This document shows, piece after piece, positions 54,175 through 62,470 of a stretch of DNA of 64,000 nt. Position 1 is the first letter of the stretch. Each line of letters starts with the position of its first letter. The notes beneath the pieces are model-generated. The model saw only the letters and a list, made by a program, of their open reading frames with translations. It was not told the origin of the DNA and made no database searches. The DNA is from Fluviispira sanaruensis (lineage in GTDB: Bacteria; Bdellovibrionota_B; Oligoflexia; Silvanigrellales; Silvanigrellaceae), in the NCBI RefSeq assembly GCF_004295685.1, contig NZ_AP019368.1, positions 1,306,364-1,370,363 of the forward strand, given 5' to 3'. The translations under genes and the position numbers were made by a program.

Positions 54175-54423
54175 CTATTGTATATTTTTATTAATATCTT
54201 CTTTTTCCTTCGGACTTGCTGAAGCGTTGTGTTCATCAATCGAATTATCACTCACTATTATTTCCCCGTTTTCAAATTTAAGTTTATTGAAAACACTTTC
54301 ACTTGATTCGAGATTATCAATTTCTGCTTTATTATTTGAATTATAATCTTTATTAAACTCATCAGGATATGAATAAATTGGTATAAATAAGCAAACAAAT
54401 AATAAAATGTTTTTTTTGTACAT
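54175..54423 (-). CDS. Small secreted acidic protein
   Basis: 82 residues. A clear signal peptide (MYKKNILLFVCLFIPIYSYP) is followed by a polar, Asn/Asp/Glu/Ser-rich mature part without cysteines or known motifs (ENGEIIVSDNSIDEH is typical). GAGGA lies 6 nt before the ATG, which supports translation. It stands alone in an otherwise gene-poor stretch. Function unknown. Confidence 0.6.
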   Translation of the reverse strand: MYKKNILLFVCLFIPIYSYPDEFNKDYNSNNKAEIDNLESSESVFNKLKFENGEIIVSDNSIDEHNASASPKEKEDINKNIQ

Positions 54424-54736
54424 AAAATCCTCTTTAATAAAGTTGATAGAAGAAAGAATAAAAGTCTTTCAAGATGTTTTCTTTCATTTTTTATTCTCAT
54501 TAACTTTTTGTTTTTTAGGCTTTATGAAGCCAAAAATAGAAATTATCAACAACGCTATTGATAATAATTGCAATGAAAATATGTCAATAGTCATAAGAAA
54601 CCATATTAACTAAGTTTTAAAATAGGAGAACAGTAAATTTTATAGTATGATTATAGTATGCTGTCAATTGTGAATAAAACTTTTCTATTGACCATGACAT
54701 TCAGTTCAAAATTTAAAATTATATGAGGAAAAACTG
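54424..54736. other. Intergenic region before the split HAD gene
   Basis: About 310 bases. Contains a small hairpin GGCTT-TATG-AAGCC near 54518-54531 flanked by T's and A's, and a direct repeat TATAGTATG twice near 54640-54660. It should hold divergent promoters, but I cannot define them. GAGG at 54725-54728 is the RBS of the HAD gene. Confidence 0.4.
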
Positions 54737-54823
54737 ATGAGATTCAAGGCAATTATTATAGATTTGGATGGAACATTGGCAGACTGTGAACATCGAAAGC
54801 AGTTTATTACCAGCAACGAACGT

Positions 54824-54848
54824 AAAGCCCCGACTTCTAAAGTCGGGG
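54824..54848 (+). repeat. IS left-end hairpin with AAAG guide
   Basis: AAAG (54824-54827) followed by the stem CCCCGACTT (54828-54836), loop CTA and AAGTCGGGG (54840-54848): 9 perfect pairs. This is the expected layout of an IS200/IS605 left end bound by the single-strand transposase TnpA. Confidence 0.85.
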
Positions 54849-54909
54849 ATATAAGTTGGCTTTATTCGTAAATTTTCTGTATACTTCTTTTTTAAGTAAA
54901 TGGAGTTAA

Positions 54910-55466
54910 GAGCAATTTATAACAACATATCACTACAGAATTAAAGATTCAGGGAGAGCAAATAGAGTGCTTTCTAAGATGTCTCGTTCTGTAAATATGG
55001 TATGGAATTTTTGTAAGCAAACTCAAAAAGAGGCTCTTAAAAATAAATCCGTTAAGTTAATAAATGATAAAAAATCGGGTAAAAAAATTTCTATCCCGTA
55101 TTTTTTTTCATCTTCAGAAATGGATGGATTAGTTGCAGGGAGCTCAAAAGAACTCTGTCTTCACTCTCAAACAGTTCAGGCTATTTCTCAAGAATACATC
55201 ACACGCAGAATTCAGTTTAAAACACTATTGCGTTGGCGTGGGAAAAGATCTTTAGGATGGATACCGTTTAAGCATCCGCAATTAAAATTCATAATGGAAA
55301 AATATCTTATCATAAAAATGAGTTTTCTTTTTGGAACTCAAGAGATCTTCCAGAAGATGCCAAAATAAAAACAGGCTCATTTTGTCAAGATAAAAGCGGA
55401 CATTGGTATTTAAATGTCACATTTGGGCATGATAGGCAGACTCGTGCAAAGAAAAATTCTAGCTAG
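54910..55466 (+). pseudogene. tnpB: tnpB (OrfB) remnant, frameshifted and missing its catalytic half
   Basis: Conceptual translation gives TTYHYRIKDSGRANRVLSKM, SVNMVWNFCKQTQKEAL, LHSQTVQAISQEYITRR, and RSLGWIPFK, which follow the N-terminal order of IS605-type TnpB. Near 55290-55300 one base has been lost. The next frame then continues NGKISYHKNEFSFWNSRDLP, KTGSFCQDKSGHWYLNVTFG and stops at 55464-55466. The RuvC catalytic region (D-L-G) and the zinc finger are absent. No start codon survives at the expected place. It cannot encode a nuclease. Confidence 0.88.
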
Positions 55467-55485
55467 TTTTTCTTTTGTATCTAGG

Positions 55486-55540
55486 GAATCCTCTTCCTCA
55501 AAAAATCGACGTTAGGAGGTTTTTAGGGAGGGGAGGATGT
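55486..55540 (+). repeat. IS right-end hairpin with GAAT guide (omega-RNA scaffold-like end)
   Basis: GAAT (55486-55489) followed by CCTCTTCC (55490-55497), which can pair with GGGGAGG (55530-55536) allowing two G-U pairs. ATGT (55537-55540) follows, and TCAA should come next. In TnpB systems this end of the RNA forms the omega-RNA scaffold just before the guide. Here the intron separates ATGT from TCAA. Confidence 0.75.
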
Positions 55541-56111
55541 GTGCGCCGTGCAAAGGGCGATAGGTTTGGTGGTGTAAGTCCACACAACGAAGGAATAACG
55601 TAACCACGTTGTAGTGAACATTGAGTGTAATTTAGTGATGAATTGCACTAAGCGTATAGAGCGAATAGAGCGAATAGAGCGAATTGTGCAGGCCGAAATG
55701 TGAAAACGTGAAGCGATTTAGCCCCGAAAGTACATTCAACCTCTTGGGTGACGCTGTACGTCCAACGGAAACCAAAATCAATTACTTCGATAGATGTGAG
55801 ATGTAATTGGCAAGAGCGGGGTTGTTAAGCTCGGCATGTACAAAGAAATCTGTCAGTCAACACGGGAGATTTCATATTCTCACTGTAGAAATACAGAACT
55901 GACAAGCAAAAGGATAAAACCATAGCAAATCAACATGAGATATGAAAAGTCAGAGGGTTCATAGTAGTTGGGAAGTGAGTAATGATCATGGAGCGAAGGA
56001 ACTCAGTAATTAGCAAATTATAAGCGGTGCTAGTGAAGGAGCCGTATGCCTTAATTGGGCAAGTACGGTTCTAATGGGGTTGCACAGAGGTAACACTGTG
56101 CTTCTACCTAC
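55541..56111 (+). ncRNA. ORF-less group II intron
   Basis: Begins GTGCGCC, fitting the GUGYG 5' consensus, and ends CTACCTAC, fitting the terminal AY. Domain V is clear at 56039-56071: stem GAGCCGTA/TACGGTTC with the AGC catalytic triad and a bulge before GTACGG. Its upper loop (TTAATTG) is not GNRA. Domain VI is GCACAG/CTGTGC with a candidate bulged A near CTTCTACC. ACGTCC (55758-55763) can act as EBS1 for IBS1 GGATGT (55535-55540), and CCTCTT (55740-55745) as EBS2 for GGGAGG (55526-55531), using G-U pairs. At about 571 nt there is no room for a reverse transcriptase; movement or efficient splicing would need one in trans. Confidence 0.85.
55658..55684 (+). repeat. Three tandem copies of a 9-bp unit in intron domain I
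   Basis: AGAGCGAAT occurs three times without gaps at 55658-55684. It lies in the intron's 5' domain, presumably a terminal stem-loop that tolerates expansion. Confidence 0.85.
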
Positions 56112-56616
56112 TCAATGGTGGCAGAAAAGATTGGAAGTCATTTTTGAGAGACGAAAATATTATACAAGACAAACTTAATTTGTGGTGTGCCACGATTATT
56201 GAAAAATTTAAATCAACGCACAAAATAATTTTGGCTACGGGGCGTAATGAATTCACTCGTGCTATCACTCAAGAGTGGCTTGTACAAAATGATCTGCGCT
56301 ATGACATGTTATTAATGAGAAAGAACCATGACTATCGGCTGGATGCAATTGTAAAGGAAGAAATTTTTCGGCAAGAGATTGAAACAAATTTTGATGTGCT
56401 TTTTTGTATTGATGATCGTCAGCAAGTGGTTGATGCATGGAGAAAATTGGGACTTGTTTGTTTGCAGTGCAATGAAGGAAAATTTTAATTAAAGTTACTT
56501 AGCATAAATCATCAGAGCGAAGAATAGAATAATTTAGAGGAGCCATTCTCTGACTCGAACCCGTCGAAGCAAAGACAAAAACGACGTATGAATTATGCCT
56601 CATAAATTCCACAGAA

Positions 56617-59600
56617 TTATTTAAAGATAGCTTTAATTTTAAATACAGGGGTAACGCCAGTATTTGTTACTTTTGTTACGTAGATGAGAGCGCTGTCGCT
56701 TGTGCAATCTTTAGTTTGTTTATAACTAAACCCACCATAATCAACAAGATTTAATATACCGCACTTAACATTATTGCCACTTTTCACTTCATAGTTGTAT
56801 TTAAATCCAGAATCTAAAAGATGCTCAATCGGATCATAAATATAAGTCCCACTCACTACTTTATTTTCCATTTTAAACTCAGCAACGTGAGTTTCGGTTC
56901 TCTCAAAACCTTTTACTATGTTTTCAGAAAGTGTAGGTTTGTTGCTTGATACTCTCACTTCAATAATTTCAGGTGACCAGTCGTGCTTAGAAACTTTTAC
57001 TTTAATAATATCATCATTGTCAGGAGATTTATTGGGATTATAATAATCTAGCATATATCGACCATAAATACTTGCTCGTGAGCCAACTGGTTTTTCCACA
57101 ATTTCAAAATCAAAGTCGTTGACTTCTTGATACCGGAATTTATCAGAAAAAACGCGGAATCCGTCCTTTGCAATCTCTGCAGTGCTATATTCGTTACGAT
57201 ACAGGCTTGTGTTTGCTCTTCCTTTTTCTATTTCTTTTTCATAAATAACCGTTGCAAACATACGTTTGTCTATTTTCTTAAACTTAAACATATTTAGAAC
57301 GATTTTTAAAGGAGAATTGTCATTTAAATGGACGAATTCTTTTTCTGAAATGTTTACAGAACCTTTAACAGGATCATAAGAAGTATCATCTGTATTTGTG
57401 AAAGTGATCTCGCCATTTTTATTTACAATCAACTGGCCAGCGGTAGCATCACCATTATTTGTATAGTTGTACCCTTGAGCTTCTTGTCTGCGGCTATTAT
57501 TAAATAATGCATCGGATAAAGTATCGCCTGTAAAGAAACAGAAATGTTCTTTCGAATTTTTAAAGGTTTTTAATTTTTGTATTTCATTTGAGTCCGCAAC
57601 TGTCTTTTGTCTTTCTGAAGAAAGATCGTTGAAAGATGCTGCTGTCAAAGGGCCTTCACAATAAAGTTTACGAGTATTATTCTGAGTTTCACCGAATGTA
57701 CAGTTTGTAAAATTGTAATTTGGATTGTTACTCAGAAGTTTTTTTATAGAATTATTTACTGCTTGGTTTGTCGCATGATAGTCATTCGTAGGTTCTTCTA
57801 TGCTTCCAAAACAGGCATAACGTGCTTGTGAGTTTTTGTATTCGGAGCTCGCAATAACTTCACAGTAATTCATACTTAATCCAGCTTTTACCATATCTTC
57901 TTTAATTTTTTCGATATCAGAAACATCGAAAAACGCGTGAGCACCCATGTTTAAGCGCGCATCAGATAGAGCTCCCGATTGTACTTCTAAAATATAATTT
58001 TTGAAGTCTGCATCGAGTGAACCATTTGAGATTTTTTCAATAATATTATCGAATTCAGTTACGTTATTTGCTTTAATCGAAGAAATCATTTGAGTGAAAA
58101 TTTCAAATTTTTTATTATATAAATAGCTAAATAAAGCTGTGCTTTGGTTATAAAGAACATGGCCGTCAAGGGTTCCATAGGCAGAGTTTGTGAGCTCTTT
58201 TATTGTTTTGATATTAGATACCTTAATACCATCATACTTGACTTTGCGGTTAATGAAATTATCCGCTTGAGTTGCGCCAGTATAAAATTCTGCACTTCCT
58301 TCTTCGAACCAAGTCATGCGATTCCACTTTTTATCGAAAGAACTTGTGTCTCCATGAATACCTTTTACAAGGTAACGGCCATTGAGATAATGAGCATATT
58401 CATGACGAATGCGATCTTCAAGGCCAGCATCTCCAGCATAGGTATAGAAGGTTCCGATATTTTCAAGATAAATACCACCATCTTCTTTATTGCTGAGGTT
58501 GCTTACGTAAGATTTATATTTTTTTTATTCTTCTACATCTTTATAGATAAAAACTTGTAATCTTTCGTTTGGATCATTTGAAATAGGATCAAGATTTTGA
58601 ATTGTTCTTTTAAAGAGCGCTTCTACTTCTTTCATGCCTAAATATTGTTTAGTTGCTTCTTTTTCGACTAGAGATGAAAAAATAACGATATTGCCTTCAT
58701 CAAATTTGAATCTATTTGGGAAGAGGGTATTGCTTAAATTTGCTTTTGCATCGCAAATATTGAGTCCATTTTTATCCATAAAATCATTGCAATTATTTGC
58801 ATTAACAATATTATTTTCTTCTAAAGCGGCAACAGCTGCAATCAACTTTGGAGGGGGATCTGTTATGTCACTTGCGTTCTTAAAAGAAGATTTTTTAATC
58901 ACGTCAGTTAAGTTTTTAATAATATCATTTTTATAAGTAGGATAACGTAAGAATTTACCAAGTTCCTTGATATAATTCACATAAAGTTTTTCTTCTAGTA
59001 TACTTTCATCTTCATTCACAATTCGATTTAAATTCTGTATAATCCCTTTAAATATTTTTATAGTATCATCAGATTTATAGAAAACACCACCGGCATCGTG
59101 GGTAGCAGAAAGAACTTTTTGGATGGGCTCAATTGCGTAATAAAGTGGAAAACTTTTATCCAATTTATTACCAGTAATATACTGAATGAGATGGATGGTT
59201 TCAGCATAAGCATGAGCGGAGCCAATGAGATTGAAAACGCCTTTAGTGGTTTCTATTAATTCATTTTGATCGATTGCAAAGTCAACATCCTGCAGTACAA
59301 ACAATTTACGTGCATAAAGATCGGTTAATTGAGCTATCTCTCTTTTTATAATTTCATCTGAATGATAACCCAGGCGCAAATCAGGGTTTTTGGATTCAAG
59401 GTAAAAGCCAATATTTAAAAATTGGGCATAGTTATTTAATATTTTTAGACTGCTTTTATTGAAATTATTAATTTCATTTATTCCCGATTTTGCAACAGTA
59501 ATTATATTTTCTTTTTTATAAATTGCTTCTATTTCGGAAGGAGATATGAGGAAAAGTTTTGCTAAGCAATCGCCACTTACGTTGCTTATTGTTGAGGTGA

Positions 59601-59790
59601 TATTTTCTTCGTTTGCTTTTAATTTTTCAACTAAACTATTTAAATCTAGCGAACACTGATTTGTTGAGAGATCTTCTAGAGGGTTTAATGTCGAATGGGC
59701 ATGTATGGACATTTGAAATGCTGCTGCGAGAGTTGTGATTGCGGCTATCTTCACTGATTGGCTTGTGCAATTAGATAAAAAACTTTTCAC
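56617..59790 (-). pseudogene. Secreted M9-family collagenase with one in-frame stop codon
   Basis: Frame 59790-56617 is 1058 codons, interrupted only by TAA at 58525-58527 (codon 422). A GTG start with GGAG 6 nt upstream and a signal-like segment (IAAITTLAAAFQMSIHA) open it. Residues about 40-410 resemble the M9 N-terminal activator domain. After the stop the same frame continues KKYKSYVSNLSNKEDGGIYL, ENIGTFYTYAG, then the zinc motif RHEYAHYLNGRY (58390-58404 for HEYAH) and WFEEGSAEFYTG with the third ligand. The C-terminal part is beta-rich. A single Tyr (TAT) to TAA change would explain the break. Two separate products, readthrough or an assembly error are alternatives. Confidence 0.88.
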
Positions 59791-60308
59791 TTAACACTCC
59801 TGTGTAAAATTGATTCGGTTTTAAAAACCTAATTATTGAATAATTTAAAAAAATTAAATTTGCAAATTCTATTAAGAATATTTTTTAAAAGTTATATTTA
59901 CTAAATTCAATTATTTTTTTAAATTAAAATATGATATATATTTATGTTATTGTATAAATATTTTTTATTTTAACTAAATTTCACTTGTTACTCAATTGAT
60001 TTAATAATGATCGTAATGTTCTTTAATTACAAGATAATATTTTAAAATCTAATTGTAATTTATTAATTAATAATACAAATTATTCAAATAGTTTTTGCTC
60101 AGTGAAACGCATTTTTAAATTAAACTCTTTATTTGCTTGAAAAATAGCTTACCATTTATTTAAAAATGATAAAATTTATTAGAGTGCTAAGTTTTTTCGC
60201 ATAAATTTGCATTCTCTCTTGAAATGAATGTATTTTTGTGAATTATGGAAGGACTCAGTCCGTATCCTTTATTTTCGGACTATTTTTTTAATTTAAGCGA
60301 GTTTATAT
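59791..60308. other. Very AT-rich intergenic region between divergent collagenase and rdgC-like genes
   Basis: About 520 bases, mostly A/T runs, that must contain the promoters of both genes. I found no operator-like repeat in the collagenase half. In the last 60 bp is an attenuator-like hairpin before the rdgC-like gene (separate entry). No gene is seen. Confidence 0.5.
60251..60289 (+). terminator. Terminator-like hairpin in the leader of the rdgC-like gene
   Basis: AGTCCG (60257-60262) pairs with CGGACT (60276-60281), followed by ATTTTTTT (60282-60289), 20 bp before the start codon. The left arm can instead pair with GGACT at 60251-60255, an exclusive alternative. This looks like transcription attenuation, or the end of a short RNA made from the preceding gap. 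Confidence 0.55.
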
Positions 60309-61007
60309 ATGTCTATAGCTTCTGGTTCATTTGCAATCAAACGATTTCAAATCCTCACCCCAACAAAAGACACACCTTTTTCATGGATAGTTGAGCAGAT
60401 TAAAAAATCTTTTATAACGCCCATCGGCTTAGATGACACTCGTGAAGAGTCGATTGGTTTTTGCCACCCATTCACAGGTGAAGCGCGTATAGATGATCCT
60501 TTTTCATTGATTTATGAAAATTCATTTTTATTTGGCATCAGAGCCGATAAAAAGAAAATTCCTGCGACATTTATGAAGCTGCAGTTGCGAGCTGCATTTG
60601 AAGCACTCGGGCATGAAAAAGAAGATGAACATGGAACTGTTCGGCGTGTTGGCAAAAAGGTGCGAGAATCCATAAAAGATCGTTTAAAAGAAGAATTATT
60701 GAAGTCTTCTTTACCATCAGTCCGTCTCATTGAAGTCATTTGGCAGTTAGATACCAATCAAATTTGGCTTACCTCCGCTTCTTCTTCTGTTATAAGTGAG
60801 TTTGAAAAGTTGTTTCAAGAGACTTTTTCATTGCCATTGGTTTTATTAAATCCAGGTACGCTATCTGTAGATTTTGAGAGATTGCATTTGGGCTTAAAGG
60901 TAAATATACAACCACTCCTAGATGTTTCTCCAGTTTCGCTTGCCACTGCCGACCCAAATGTCAATGCAAATAAAAACTCAAGTGATGTCGATTCCCCTGT
61001 ATTTTAG
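60309..61007 (+). CDS. RdgC-like protein
   Basis: 232 residues. The pattern resembles recombination-associated RdgC: an N-terminal strand FAIKRFQILTPTKDTPFSWI, a GFCHP-like turn, then the conserved basic region KKIPATFMKLQLRAAFEALG, and RVGKKVRESIKDRLKEELLK, followed by LIEVIWQLDTNQIWLTSASS and the SEFEKLFQETF helix. RdgC of E. coli is about 300 residues and binds DNA as a ring; this one is shorter. Identification is by motif order only. No RBS is obvious near the ATG. It lies 9 bp before bcp. Confidence 0.65.
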   Translation: MSIASGSFAIKRFQILTPTKDTPFSWIVEQIKKSFITPIGLDDTREESIGFCHPFTGEARIDDPFSLIYENSFLFGIRADKKKIPATFMKLQLRAAFEALGHEKEDEHGTVRRVGKKVRESIKDRLKEELLKSSLPSVRLIEVIWQLDTNQIWLTSASSSVISEFEKLFQETFSLPLVLLNPGTLSVDFERLHLGLKVNIQPLLDVSPVSLATADPNVNANKNSSDVDSPVF

Positions 61008-61016
61008 GAGTAATGA

Positions 61017-61511
61017 ATGCCTGCTGCAAAAAAAACGTACGATCCCATACTTGAAAAAACATATAAATGTCCAAAGTTAAGCGCTTTAAACGCAAATGAA
61101 GAGAAAATTTCTCTCGCCGATTTTTCAGGAAATTGGCTCGTTCTTTATTTTTATCCTAAAGATATGACTTCAGGTTGCACGACCGAAGCTCAGGATTTTC
61201 AATCCCATGCAAAAAAGTTTTCATCTTTAGAATGTCAAATTGTGGGAGTCAGTAAAGATTCTTGTCTCAGCCACAAAAAATTTACTGAAAAAGAAAATTT
61301 GAAATTCACACTTTTATCAGACTCTGAAGGTAAACTTTGTGAGGCTTTTGCCGTTTGGAAAGAAAAAAGTATGTATGGAAAAAAATATATGGGTATTGAA
61401 CGCTCAACATTTATCATCGATCCTAAAGGAACCGTGGTTGCTGAATGGAGAAAAGTGAAAGTCCCTCAACATGTTGATGAAGTTTTTAAAACTTTGAAAA
61501 AACTTCAATAA
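61017..61511 (+). CDS. bcp: Thioredoxin-dependent peroxiredoxin (Bcp/PrxQ type)
   Basis: 164 residues. The peroxidatic Cys is in YPKDMTSGCTTEAQDFQSHA (about residues 43-62); the partner Cys five residues later, common in PrxQ, is Gln here, so it is likely a 1-Cys form. GVSKDSCLSHKKFTEKENL and the R-S-T-F-I-I-D segment are also typical. Cytosolic. AGGAG lies before the ATG. It probably shares a transcript with the rdgC-like gene. Confidence 0.92.
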   Translation: MPAAKKTYDPILEKTYKCPKLSALNANEEKISLADFSGNWLVLYFYPKDMTSGCTTEAQDFQSHAKKFSSLECQIVGVSKDSCLSHKKFTEKENLKFTLLSDSEGKLCEAFAVWKEKSMYGKKYMGIERSTFIIDPKGTVVAEWRKVKVPQHVDEVFKTLKKLQ

Positions 61512-61575
61512 TTCTTTTTTTGACTTTTTGAAAATCAATGCATTTTTTTCTCGATTCCTTAATTGCAATCTTCTA

Positions 61576-61584
61576 TGCTAAAAT
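61576..61584 (+). promoter_or_regulatory. Extended -10 element upstream of the CarF-like gene
   Basis: TGCTAAAAT (TG at 61576-61577, TAAAAT at 61579-61584), about 42 bp before the start codon. No strong -35 is seen, as is usual for extended -10 promoters. Confidence 0.4.
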
Positions 61585-61626
61585 GAATAAGATTCATCCA
61601 TAAAATTTGGAATAGGAGAAGAATGA

Positions 61627-62385
61627 ATGCAAGAAAATGAACATATCACTCCCATCATCCAGAGAAATAAAGAAGAACTCGCAACTGGTTATCCAAAGTG
61701 GTTCCGGTTTTTAGAAACAATTGGTTTGATAATTTTTTTTATACTTGTAGGAATAATTGCTTTTAGAATTATTAAAGTAACGGCAGATCTATGGTACTTT
61801 ATTATACCTTCTTTAATTCTTGCCTGGATATTTAGTGATTTTATTGGGGGGCTTGTACACTGGGCAGGGGACACATGGGGTTCAGTCGATATGCCAATAC
61901 TTGGCCCAGCTCTTATTCGCCCATTTCGTGAACACCATGTTGATCCTTACGCGATCACGCGCCATGATTTTATAGAAACCAATGCGGCATGTGCTCTAGG
62001 TGGAGTGCCCATTCTGTTAAGTTGTTTGTTGTTAAAAATAGAAAAAGATTTCCCCCTTTCTTCCTTTATTGCTTTTTTTGTTTTTTTTCTTACTCTCTTT
62101 GTATTATTTACCAATCAAATTCATAAGTGGGCTCACTCTAAAAAGAGAAATAAATTTTTAATTTTATTACAAAATGTGCGGGTGATTTTAAATCCTGAAC
62201 ATCACCAAATTCATCATACGCCTCCCTTTAATAAATATTATTGCATAACAACGGGATGGTTAAATTATTTTCTGAATTCGATTGGATTTTTTCCAAAATT
62301 AGAAAAATTAATTATGAAATATACAAAAGCTCTCCCACGTAGAGACGACATTGGCATTGAAGCAGCAAAAAAAGAATTAAAATAA
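61627..62385 (+). CDS. CarF/TMEM189-type plasmanylethanolamine desaturase homologue
   Basis: 252 residues with several membrane helices. The CarF/PEDS1 histidine motifs are all present: GGLVHWAGDTWGS (H78), FREHHVDPYAITRHDFIETN (H103, H104, H113), NQIHKWAH (H166, H170) and NPEHHQIHHTPPF followed by YCITTGW (H192, H193, H196, H197). These are the likely di-iron ligands. The characterised relatives introduce the vinyl-ether double bond of plasmalogens using oxygen. Start ATG 61627 with AGGAG upstream. No other ether-lipid gene is in the window. Desaturase activity is inferred. Confidence 0.88.
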   Translation: MQENEHITPIIQRNKEELATGYPKWFRFLETIGLIIFFILVGIIAFRIIKVTADLWYFIIPSLILAWIFSDFIGGLVHWAGDTWGSVDMPILGPALIRPFREHHVDPYAITRHDFIETNAACALGGVPILLSCLLLKIEKDFPLSSFIAFFVFFLTLFVLFTNQIHKWAHSKKRNKFLILLQNVRVILNPEHHQIHHTPPFNKYYCITTGWLNYFLNSIGFFPKLEKLIMKYTKALPRRDDIGIEAAKKELK

Positions 62386-62470
62386 TTTAATCTTGTGAAT
62401 CGTGTATTTTAACCTTATAGATTTTAAAGGGTGGTGTTTTTTTGATTCGTTCTGGAGCTTGTTAAGAAAA

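Larger units (their letters stand above)
54811..56115 (+). mobile_element. IS608-like (IS200/IS605 family) element carrying a group II intron in its right end
   Basis: Left flank ends in TTAC (54807-54810) and the right end is TCAA (56112-56115), the left and right cleavage sites known for IS608. AAAG (54824-54827) directly precedes the left hairpin, and GAAT (55486-55489) directly precedes the right hairpin, matching the IS608 guide tetranucleotides. Excision at these sites restores the HAD reading frame exactly. Without the intron the element would be about 734 bp: it lacks tnpA and most of tnpB, so it is a non-autonomous relic. TTAC and TCAA as IS608 sites are established knowledge; assignment here is by sequence match. 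Confidence 0.88.
54737..56488 (+). pseudogene. HAD-superfamily phosphatase gene split by a nested mobile element
   Basis: The 5' part (54737-54810) reads MRFKAIIIDLDGTLADCEHR and reaches KQFI; DLDGT is the HAD nucleophile motif. The 3' part (56116-56488) continues GGRKDWKSFLRD, then IILATGRNEFTRAITQEWL (motif II region) and VLFCIDDRQQVVDAWRKLGL (motif IV region). Joining 54810 to 56116 restores one frame of 149 codons with a Thr codon at the join. The product resembles the short phosphatase domain of polynucleotide kinase 3'-phosphatase-like HAD proteins (H-R, then G-x-K-D-W). GAGG lies 8 nt before the ATG. As it stands the gene ends in the element after 44 codons. Confidence 0.9.

Noticed and set aside
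54407-54613. 68-codon plus-strand frame
   Set aside because: Overlaps the signal-peptide gene on the other strand and has no RBS or motif.
54737-54871. A 44-codon small gene ending in the IS
   Set aside because: Its first 24 codons are the HAD gene start and the rest is IS left-end sequence, so it is a truncation product.
56525-56600. tRNA- or tmRNA-like fragment (GGGTTCGAGTC on the minus strand)
   Set aside because: Resembles a T arm, but no acceptor pairing, anticodon arm or CCA end can be built around it.
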